Below are positions 1-5,894 of a DNA stretch of 12,877 nt, one piece after another. The DNA comes from JACKCP01 sp051744925 (GTDB lineage Bacteria; Desulfobacterota; Desulfobacteria; Desulfobacterales; JACKCP01), in the NCBI GenBank assembly GCA_051744925.1, contig JBNJDM010000062.1, positions 1-12,877 of the forward strand. The letters are read 5' to 3'. Every line of letters starts with the position of its first letter. The first letter of the stretch is position 1. Both the position numbers and the translations under genes were made by a program. The notes under the pieces are model-generated. The model did no database searches and was not told the DNA's origin. It saw only the letters and a program-made list of their open reading frames with translations.

Positions 1-42
1 ACCCGGCGGAGTCTTAGCTTTTTACACCTTAATATAAAAAGC

Positions 43-83
43 GTGCTTTAAGGCTAAAAAAGCTTTTACTTTAAAGCACTTTT
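43..83 (+). terminator. Probable rho-independent terminator of a gene left of the window
   Basis: Arms GTGCTTTAA (43-51) and TTAAAGCAC (71-79) are perfectly complementary over 9 bp with a 19-base loop, and TTTT follows directly. The stem is AT-rich, so it would be a modest terminator. No gene end is visible in the 42 bases to its left, so the gene it would serve lies outside the window. Confidence 0.45.
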
Positions 84-146
84 ATCGTTATTTTAGTAGA
101 TTGTGTTGGCGATCCTGCTAGAACTAAATCAGAGAAACAGACAAAC

Positions 147-153
147 AAGGAGG
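147..153 (+). promoter_or_regulatory. Strong Shine-Dalgarno that decides the start of the small Cys-rich gene
   Basis: AAGGAGG lies just before two consecutive ATG codons, at 156 and 159. Spacing is 2 bases to the first and 5 to the second, so the second is the better start. Confidence 0.7.
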
Positions 154-158
154 ATATG

Positions 159-455
159 ATGCTTCGAAAAATTTTTACCGCTGCGCTGGTAGCGGGTTCG
201 TTGTTTTTTTGGGCTCAGCCGACATTGGCTGGAGGGCCGTTCCGGGACGTGTTGTTTGACAATTTCTGCCAGGGTAAGTCCTACAATGAAAAGGTAGGCT
301 GCCAAGGGTATCTGCAGTACAGGATTCAGCGCGGCAGGAGCAGAGACAGAGCCCTTGAAATGTGCACATGGGGCTGCAGCGAGGTACTGGACGATCCCAA
401 GAAAATCAGTGACTGCCATAAGGGCTGCCGGGATGCAAACGCCCAGGACCATTAG
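159..455 (+). CDS. Small secreted six-cysteine protein with twin CX3C motif
   Basis: I recognise no named family. The 98-residue product starts with a clear signal peptide: Lys/Arg at 3-4, a hydrophobic core through about residue 18, and a probable cleavage after PTLA (21-24). The mature part of about 74 residues has six Cys (37, 48, 69, 73, 86, 90). The last four form C-x3-C-x12-C-x3-C inside a sequence that looks like two short helices. This spacing is that of disulfide-locked helical hairpins (CHCH and small-Tim type), so a compact oxidised periplasmic or exported protein is likely. That is a pattern resemblance, not homology. An in-frame ATG at 156 would add one Met, but the AAGGAGG at 147-153 fits 159 better. 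The gene stands alone: nothing coding follows for more than 400 bases. The Cys pattern and signal peptide make it a more convincing gene than the opposite-strand reading frame over the same bases. Confidence 0.75.
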   Translation: MLRKIFTAALVAGSLFFWAQPTLAGGPFRDVLFDNFCQGKSYNEKVGCQGYLQYRIQRGRSRDRALEMCTWGCSEVLDDPKKISDCHKGCRDANAQDH

Positions 456-466
456 AGTACTCTAAT
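451..466. repeat. Perfect 16-bp palindrome across the stop codon
   Basis: ATTAGAGTACTCTAAT is its own reverse complement. The TAG stop of the six-cysteine gene (453-455) lies within the left arm. It could fold as a short hairpin at the 3' end of the mRNA or bind a dimeric protein. No T-run follows, so it is not a standard intrinsic terminator. Confidence 0.5.
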
Positions 467-889
467 TCCATTTCTAAATCAAATGTGCTCTGGGTGGACG
501 AATACAACTTCCAACATGATGCAATCCATTGGGAATATCTGTGTCATTCATATTATGATAAACTCCTGTTAGTTTAGTATTTTCGTTACGTACCTTTTAT
601 TAATTCTGGCCGGTTTTGTCACTTGAATTTATTAATTATCATTTAAAACCGGATCGGATAGAAACACTTCGATTTTAGCCCTGGTAAATGAAGCTGTGGA
701 CAAAAAGAAAATAAAACGAATAAATTTCTGATCTGAAAGTATTGCAGCAGGCGATAATAAATTTGTTTTTCAATTTAAAAAAAAACTTGATATAAAATTA
801 AAATATAAACAAATGCTAACTGCAAATCTGCTTACTTTTGTAAAAGAGGATCAGACTTATTTTAAAACCAGCTTAAACAATGAAATTAT
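467..889. other. AT-rich stretch without an intact gene; possible decayed frame
   Basis: I see no intact gene here. An inverted repeat pairs CCGGTTTT (610-617) with AAAACCGG (645-652) across 27 bases. On the plus strand the frame from 636 to 896 reads protein-like for 86 codons, broken by one TGA at 729-731. It includes GSDRNTSILALVNEAVD before the stop and KFVFQFKKKLDIKLKYKQ after it. It has no recognised family, and only a weak internal ATG at 813. It may be a gene remnant leading into the fragment at 890, or chance. Confidence 0.3.
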
Positions 890-1096
890 ATGGTAATGGT
901 CCCTGAGGAGCAGTATACAAAAGCCAATGAACTTCTCAAAGATTATTTAAAGAATACACAAGAAGAAGAAACAGAAATATTTCAGTCACAATATTCCCTC
1001 ACGGATAAAATTAGAATGTTAATAGAAGCAGTAATTTTTGGCTGGTTTATCCCTGGCAAAAAAAGAAAGAAGCATTCTAAAAAAAAAGAGTTATAA
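890..1096 (+). pseudogene. DUF2007-like C-terminal fragment plus Lys-rich tail
   Basis: The 68-residue reading frame begins MVMVPEEQYTKANELLKDYL. That closely resembles the end of DUF2007 (putative signal-transducing protein) domains, where a beta strand leads into VPEE, then an alpha helix with A-x-ELL. The normal first half of the domain, roughly 50 residues, is missing: a TGA lies only three codons upstream in frame (881-883). No Shine-Dalgarno precedes 890 or the next ATG at 896. After the helix come an acidic stretch, a hydrophobic segment around residues 42-54 that could be a weak membrane helix, and a very basic C-terminus. It is either a broken gene, possibly with its N-terminal part in the neighbouring frame upstream, or a small orphan protein. 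The family resemblance is from memory of the motif only. Confidence 0.4.
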
Positions 1097-1210
1097 CGTT
1101 AGCAACAAAAACAGATTATGAACAAATCCAACGCTTTTTTTGCGGAGCGCGGCTGGGTCGAACCATAATAACACACTAAAATAACACAAAATATTAAAAA
1201 AAGATGCCCT

Positions 1211-1260
1211 GATTATAACCTTAGAAGCCACTTTTTGACCATAAAATGAGGGTTTTAATC
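1211..1260 (-). terminator. Weak terminator-like inverted repeat after the operon
   Basis: GATTATAACC (1211-1220) and GGTTTTAATC (1251-1260) pair with one mismatch across a 30-base loop. Read on the minus strand it follows the stop of the FAD oxidoreductase by about 40 bases, and a T-run follows after eight more bases. The long loop and AT-rich stem make this tentative. Confidence 0.25.
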
Positions 1261-1298
1261 AGCCCCCAAACTATTACACTAAAAACTAACCTTTTACA

Positions 1299-2555
1299 TT
1301 AATCCCAACTGGCTCCAAGCAACCTGCTTACCTGAACGGCTGAGGATACTGCATCTTCGTGAAGTCCGTAACCAAAATGAGATCCGCAAAAATAGGTATT
1401 GTTCTGGCCGTTTAAAGAAGGCAGTTCTTTAATTGTTGCAGATGATCGTGTGTCGTAAATCGGCGTTCTGAAAACTTTTTGAAATTCAATCTTTTCTTTA
1501 TCGATTTCAATATTCGGATGCTGACATCCCATATAATCACTATTGTTCGGAACGCCGTTCTGGAAACGGTAATGAGCATTTATGGATGTATTGATCTCTC
1601 CGTCATCATCTGTATACAGGTAGCTGTACATGGCCCATTTATCTTCAGACGGGTAGTTTTTCTTATCTGTATGAACAATTACCAGACCGTCATTATAACG
1701 CCAGGGCGACAAAAGCCTTGTCTCCTCTTCTGATGGCTTTTCAAGTAATTTTAACGCTGTATCTGCAGGGCAGGCAAAAATGACTTTATCGAAAATTTTT
1801 TCTTTTTTGTCACTGATTTTTATAACAATGTTGTCTTTTGTTCTCAAAACAGAATCGATTTTTGAATTGAGCATGATATTTTCTCTGAACGGTTCTGCAA
1901 GCCTGTCAATATAGACCCTTGTCTTACAGGGATAGAGGCGCCATGAAACAAATTTTAACGGAGACCCCATCTGTTTTCCAATTTTATTGACAACAAAATC
2001 GGCCGGTGCTTCCATCAATTCATCCCATAGCATTGATGTCATGATACAAATAGGAAAGATGGCAATTTTCAAAAGATCCCCTTTAAGCGAAGGACAAAAC
2101 CGAAGTGCCTGTTTCAATGTCATCCCTTCAAGAAGGCCTTTCCTGTGAAGTTTTACAATTTTCATATAGTTTTTGAGAACAATCATCTGGTAAATTGAAG
2201 ACCTGTAATTTTTCATGCTGAATGTCAACGCCGGTTTGGTAAAATCACAACTTAAAAAATAGTCCCTTCTGGTATCCATATTCCGGAATGACTGGCTCAA
2301 TCCTTCCATCGGTTTGGTGGTTCCCGGGTTGATACCGAGTTTTATTAACAGCTTTGCAAAGTTTGGATATAAAAGGGGTGACCAGAAAAATACTGAAATA
2401 TCTATCTCTTCCCCTGTTTTAGTTTTAAGTGTATAAACATTACCACCAAGACGACCTTCTTTTTCAAACAGGGTTACACAATACCTGTCACTAAGCAGAT
2501 AGCCTGCTGTAAGGCCGGCAACACCACCACCAATAATTGCAATTTTTTCTGACAT
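1299..2555 (-). CDS. FAD/NAD(P)-binding oxidoreductase (COG2907/amine oxidase-like)
   Basis: The 418-residue protein opens with an FAD-binding Rossmann fold: GGGVAG at 9-14, an acidic residue E31 ending the second strand, and GRLGG at 34-38, the usual flavoprotein signature. The C-terminus has YFCGS (388-392) and GYGLHED (395-401), followed by a helix. That matches the flavin-contacting end of the COG2907 predicted oxidoreductases, relatives of phytoene desaturases and amine oxidases often found beside fatty-acid-modifying genes. I infer a flavin-dependent oxidation, desaturation or isomerisation of a lipid-like substrate; the exact reaction is unknown. Where relatives usually read D-T-G after the first flavin motif, this one reads IDIS (51-54) followed by an aromatic-rich stretch, so its active site may differ. 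It is the last gene of the minus-strand operon, 68 bases after the dehydrogenase, with a purine-rich AAAGGAAA before the ATG. No signal peptide is seen, so it is probably cytoplasmic. Confidence 0.85.
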   Translation of the reverse strand: MSEKIAIIGGGVAGLTAGYLLSDRYCVTLFEKEGRLGGNVYTLKTKTGEEIDISVFFWSPLLYPNFAKLLIKLGINPGTTKPMEGLSQSFRNMDTRRDYFLSCDFTKPALTFSMKNYRSSIYQMIVLKNYMKIVKLHRKGLLEGMTLKQALRFCPSLKGDLLKIAIFPICIMTSMLWDELMEAPADFVVNKIGKQMGSPLKFVSWRLYPCKTRVYIDRLAEPFRENIMLNSKIDSVLRTKDNIVIKISDKKEKIFDKVIFACPADTALKLLEKPSEEETRLLSPWRYNDGLVIVHTDKKNYPSEDKWAMYSYLYTDDDGEINTSINAHYRFQNGVPNNSDYMGCQHPNIEIDKEKIEFQKVFRTPIYDTRSSATIKELPSLNGQNNTYFCGSHFGYGLHEDAVSSAVQVSRLLGASWD

Positions 2556-2623
2556 TGTTTTTTCCTTTCTGGCTGCTAAATTACTGAAGGATATTTTCGT
2601 TAATGTAATGTTACCCGGCCGGA

Positions 2624-3445
2624 TTATACCCGCGACCCGATGAATCGTATCATCCAGCCATGACCTACCGGCATCAGTCTTGACAGAATCTCTCCGGATA
2701 CTGCATCCAATCCTACAAGAACCCGTTTCTTTCTTTTTTTGAGTCCTTTAATGACTGCCCGTGATGTAGAATCCGGTGTGGACATGGAATATTTTTCAAA
2801 AATGGTATTAAACTCCTGATGACTCGTTTTCTTTTTTCCGGGCGTAGAATTGAAACGTGCCTTTCTGGCAAAATCTGTTTTAACTCCACCTGGATAGACA
2901 CCCATAACCCTGATATTCGAGCCGTGCAGCTCATGCTGCAGGGAATCCGAAAATCCCCTGATGGCGAATTTTGCTGCATTGTATGATGAAAGATTCGGCA
3001 TTGAGACCATTCCAAATATACTTGAAATATTTATAATGCATGCTTCTTCTGCTTTTTTGAGGTACGGTATAAAAAACTTGCTTCCATACAACACTCCCCA
3101 AAAATTAATTCCCATAAGCCATTCATAATCGTCTACAGAATGTTCTTCGACAGTCGAAACCACGACAACACCTGCATTATTCACAATGATATCGACTCCG
3201 CCCATTTCTGTAACAACTGCTTCCGGGTATTTTTCCATAGCACTTCGGTCTGATACATCCAGACGTTGGCTGAATACGTTGACACCCGTCTCTTTTAAAA
3301 GGTTTTCAGTCTCCATGAGAGCGTTTTTGTCGATATCTGAAATGGCAATGTCTGCCCCTTCTTTTGCAAAGTTAAATGCAAGGCTCCGACCAATTCCACC
3401 GCCTGCGCCAGTGATTACAACGATTTTATTCTTGAGTGTTTTCAT
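2624..3445 (-). CDS. Short-chain dehydrogenase/reductase (SDR), classical type
   Basis: This is a 273-residue NAD(P)-dependent oxidoreductase, normal length for a classical SDR. Visible motifs are the TGAGGGIG cofactor loop (12-19), an acidic SDID (36-39) after strand 2 that favours NAD(H), NNAG (89-92), N114, the catalytic Ser at 141/142 (NISS), YNAAK with Tyr155 and Lys159, and PGG (185-187). The reading frame is open upstream to 3568, but that would overlap the thiolase gene by about 90 bases and add 41 residues before the normal SDR start. The ATG at 3443-3445 gives the family-typical beginning and has a weak GGGA eight bases upstream, so I chose it. In the operon it follows the thiolase by 31 bases. 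It probably oxidises or reduces a hydroxyl/keto group on an acyl-CoA or a related lipid intermediate, but SDR substrate cannot be read from sequence. Confidence 0.9.
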   Translation of the reverse strand: MKTLKNKIVVITGAGGGIGRSLAFNFAKEGADIAISDIDKNALMETENLLKETGVNVFSQRLDVSDRSAMEKYPEAVVTEMGGVDIIVNNAGVVVVSTVEEHSVDDYEWLMGINFWGVLYGSKFFIPYLKKAEEACIINISSIFGMVSMPNLSSYNAAKFAIRGFSDSLQHELHGSNIRVMGVYPGGVKTDFARKARFNSTPGKKKTSHQEFNTIFEKYSMSTPDSTSRAVIKGLKKRKKRVLVGLDAVSGEILSRLMPVGHGWMIRFIGSRV

Positions 3446-3476
3446 CTGATTTTTCCCGGATAATTGCGTGTTTAAA

Positions 3477-4712
3477 TTAATTTTCAAGCAGATGAACAGC
3501 CATTGAAGCCTCTCCCATACCGAGAAATCCACCTCCGTTTTCTGCCAAAGCAATTCGAGGGTTTTCAACCTGACGTCCCCCGGCTTCGCCTCGTAACTGA
3601 GTTACCAACTCATAAATCTGGGCAAGTCCAGACGCACCAATAGGGTGGCCTCTTGAAATAAGACCGCCGCTTGGGTTTATCGGGAGCCTGCCTTTGAGAG
3701 AAGAATGACCTTCTTCTGCAAAAATCCCGCCCTCACCTTCCGGACAGAACCCTAACTGCTCAGACTGATAAATCTCTCCAAATACGGTGGCGTCATGAAT
3801 TTCTGCAACGTTGATATCTTCAGGACCGATACCTGCCTGCTCATAAGCTGCACGTGACGACCGTTTTGAGATATCACTTTCGCCATTTAGCTGCCCTGAC
3901 TGCATAACCGAAGCCCGGATACGAATTGACCGCTTTGTATTGTTTTTTTTAAGGAATTTTTCTGAACAAACGATAACAGCAGCCGCGCCGTCTCCTATCG
4001 GTGCACACATGGCCCTGGTCAGAGGAAATGAAACAGCCCTGTCGTTCATAACGCCATCAATGGTCATAGGGAAGGTATACTGTGCAAGCGGATTCAATAC
4101 TGAATTGTTATGGGATTTGGCGGCAACAACAGCCAGTTGATGCTGTGTTGTTCCGTATTTTTCCATATGCATCCGGGCACCTGCGGCATATAAATCCATA
4201 AATGTTGAATGACCGGCTTTTTTTTCGTCTTGCTGTTTTGTCTCGGCATCGTTTTCTTTTTTATTTTTTTTGTCGTTAAGCGCTTTCACAAACATTTCTA
4301 TGATTTCAACGTCTGCTCCGGATGCAAATGATTTCATTACCTTATCACGGTCTTTATTGTAGACCTTCTCTGCTCCTATCGCCAATGTACAGTCATACAT
4401 CCCTGCTTTTACAGCTGTAACAGCAGAATGGAGGGCTGTGCTGCCGCCGGCACAACCGTTTTCCACATTAATTATCGGAATTTTATCCAATCCGTTTGCT
4501 GAAAGTGCTACCTGGCCCCGAATACAGTGCTGTCCTGAAAAAAGTCCCCAAAGCGAATTTGAAAACCAGGCCGACTCTATATCATTCAACTCTATATTAC
4601 AGTCTTTTCTGGCAAGATCGAGTGCTTCTCCAGCCAGACTTTTGACATTCCGATCAAGATATTTCCCAAATTTCAGCATACCAACGCCGATGATAAAAAC
4701 CTTTTCAGACAT
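3477..4712 (-). CDS. Thiolase family protein, SCP2-type
   Basis: The 411-residue protein has the thiolase fold: nucleophilic Cys87 in ENGCAGGS, the acidic-partner His306 in HDAT, and His356 in GHPIGASG. The C-terminal Cys-x-Gly of classical degradative thiolases is replaced by ENGGG (391-395). Loss of that cysteine is typical of the SCP2/sterol-carrier-type branch. The reaction would be thiolytic cleavage of a 3-ketoacyl-CoA, or the reverse Claisen condensation. A very polar, Lys/Glu/Asp-rich insert at about 147-167 has the look of a disordered surface loop. No partner OB-fold (DUF35) protein, often paired with this branch, is encoded nearby. An excellent AGGAGG lies 7 bases before the ATG (4720-4725). 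It sits between the ferredoxin (53 bases upstream) and the SDR (31 bases downstream) in the operon. Family assignment is firm; substrate and direction are unknown. Confidence 0.9.
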   Translation of the reverse strand: MSEKVFIIGVGMLKFGKYLDRNVKSLAGEALDLARKDCNIELNDIESAWFSNSLWGLFSGQHCIRGQVALSANGLDKIPIINVENGCAGGSTALHSAVTAVKAGMYDCTLAIGAEKVYNKDRDKVMKSFASGADVEIIEMFVKALNDKKNKKENDAETKQQDEKKAGHSTFMDLYAAGARMHMEKYGTTQHQLAVVAAKSHNNSVLNPLAQYTFPMTIDGVMNDRAVSFPLTRAMCAPIGDGAAAVIVCSEKFLKKNNTKRSIRIRASVMQSGQLNGESDISKRSSRAAYEQAGIGPEDINVAEIHDATVFGEIYQSEQLGFCPEGEGGIFAEEGHSSLKGRLPINPSGGLISRGHPIGASGLAQIYELVTQLRGEAGGRQVENPRIALAENGGGFLGMGEASMAVHLLEN

Positions 4713-4765
4713 CTATAATCCTCCTGTTCATTTATATTCGTTTCATTATAGCCCCACTCTTTCAG

Positions 4766-5095
4766 TTAAAAACGCCTTGGCGGTTGAGGCGTATCCCTGT
4801 CGAGCCAGCGGAAATAGCGGTAAAATTCGATAAAATCGACGATTTCAATTGCCCCTTCCGGGCATATAGCTGTGCAGGCGCCGCATGAGACACACAAAGC
4901 GCCTGTCTCTTTGAGTATTTTGGGTTTTTTTGTTTTTGTGCCGACAATGATTCCGGTAAAGCATGCTTGTTCGCATAAACCGCAGCCGATGCATTTGTTA
5001 TGATTAAAATCGACAGCACCATATTTCAGGTCTTTGCCAAGCCGGTTCAGCTTTTCAACAATTAAAAATTCTTTCCATGTAAGTCTGCCGGGCAT
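4766..5095 (-). CDS. 2x[4Fe-4S] ferredoxin-type protein
   Basis: The 109-residue protein carries two complete [4Fe-4S] motifs: C35-x2-C38-x2-C41-x3-C45 and C68-x2-C71-x2-C74-x3-C78-P. The first motif has Phe instead of the usual Pro after its last Cys. About 30 residues precede the first cluster and about 30 follow the second, so it is longer than a minimal bacterial ferredoxin (55-60 residues) and may dock to a specific partner. An in-frame ATG lies at 5107, but nothing resembling a Shine-Dalgarno precedes it, while GGGAGG (5100-5105) precedes the ATG at 5095. The shorter start is therefore preferred. It lies 16 bases downstream of the nitroreductase gene, which suggests tight co-expression. 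The inferred role is a low-potential electron carrier, most likely for the nitroreductase-fold enzyme or another step of the operon. Confidence 0.9.
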   Translation of the reverse strand: MPGRLTWKEFLIVEKLNRLGKDLKYGAVDFNHNKCIGCGLCEQACFTGIIVGTKTKKPKILKETGALCVSCGACTAICPEGAIEIVDFIEFYRYFRWLDRDTPQPPRRF

Positions 5096-5099
5096 AATG

Positions 5100-5105
5100 C
5101 CTCCC
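5100..5105 (-). promoter_or_regulatory. Ribosome binding site that sets the ferredoxin start at 5095
   Basis: On the minus strand GGGAGG is followed by four bases and ATG. It overlaps the alternative upstream ATG (5105-5107), which itself has no Shine-Dalgarno. Confidence 0.6.
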
Positions 5106-5111
5106 ATATTT

Positions 5112-5843
5112 TTATGATATAATTTTGAAATTGCCGTTTACATCAAACCAGTCAGTTTTCTTGGTTTCACGAACAACATAACCATCTGGTGTGCCGACCG
5201 GATGTCCTATAGCGATGGTGCTGGCAAGGCTGTACGGATAACTGATGTTCAGACGTTTCTTCCATTTTTTTCTGTTTTTTCCTTTAAGAAGAAGCTTTGC
5301 AAAGCTTACCCAGCAGGTACCGAGCCCGTAGCTGTGTGCAGTCAGGTCAAGCGTCTGTCCGGCGATTCCGGCTTCAATCGCTGAATCACCAGGCGGGCGT
5401 TTATCTACAAGGAGAAAAATAATTGTGGGTGCACCATGAAAAATTCCTGCACGTTCTTCTGCGATAATATGCGCAGCCATAAACGGTATTGGATGTGTAT
5501 CCGCCGGTATCATACGCATCAGCAGACGTGCGAAAAAAGATTTGATTTTTGAATTGTCATCCAGATAATAAAACAGTTTTGATATTTTTCTGCATATATA
5601 CCAAATATCAGTTTCCATTTCTTGAATCATTTCCTGATCCTGAATAACTATGAACTTCCATGTCTGTCCGTTTCCGGCAGAAGGTGCAAACCTTGCCGTT
5701 TCAAGTAAGCGCTTTATCAGGTACTCCGGCACCTGTTTTTTTTTATAAACCCTTACACTCCTTCGGCGATAAATTACGTTTTCCACGTCATTGAAAGGTG
5801 CTCCGCTTTCTGGAAGTGTATAAATATTTTCATCGTTTCCCAT
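5112..5843 (-). CDS. Nitroreductase-fold FMN oxidoreductase
   Basis: The 243-residue protein has the FMN-binding start of the nitroreductase superfamily, RRRSVR (26-31), then APSAGNGQTW (53-62), and the C-terminal half signatures GTCW (175-178) and AIGHP (211-215). Known members use FMN and NAD(P)H or a ferredoxin to reduce nitro groups, quinones, enones or other electrophiles; some act in cofactor synthesis. The protein has about 20 extra N-terminal residues and a roughly 35-residue segment rich in aromatic and basic residues (80-115) before the middle of the domain. Such an insert usually shapes the substrate pocket. A strong AGGAGG (5849-5854) sits five bases before the ATG. It follows the acyl-CoA ligase by 51 bases and precedes the ferredoxin by 16, so a ferredoxin-dependent reduction of an acyl-CoA pathway intermediate is a reasonable inference. 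The substrate is not identifiable. Confidence 0.88.
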   Translation of the reverse strand: MGNDENIYTLPESGAPFNDVENVIYRRRSVRVYKKKQVPEYLIKRLLETARFAPSAGNGQTWKFIVIQDQEMIQEMETDIWYICRKISKLFYYLDDNSKIKSFFARLLMRMIPADTHPIPFMAAHIIAEERAGIFHGAPTIIFLLVDKRPPGDSAIEAGIAGQTLDLTAHSYGLGTCWVSFAKLLLKGKNRKKWKKRLNISYPYSLASTIAIGHPVGTPDGYVVRETKKTDWFDVNGNFKIIS

Positions 5844-5894
5844 AAAAACCTCCTGTGAATATAAACCCTGTAAATACTTTGTTATCAGTTCGAT

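Noticed and set aside
129..452. 107-codon minus-strand reading frame opposite the six-cysteine gene
   Set aside because: The plus-strand frame has a strong Shine-Dalgarno, signal peptide and ordered Cys pattern. The minus frame has none of these and is a shadow.
3446..3568. Longer N-terminus for the short-chain dehydrogenase
   Set aside because: It would overlap the thiolase coding region and precede the normal SDR start by 41 unrelated residues. The ATG at 3445 gives the typical family beginning.
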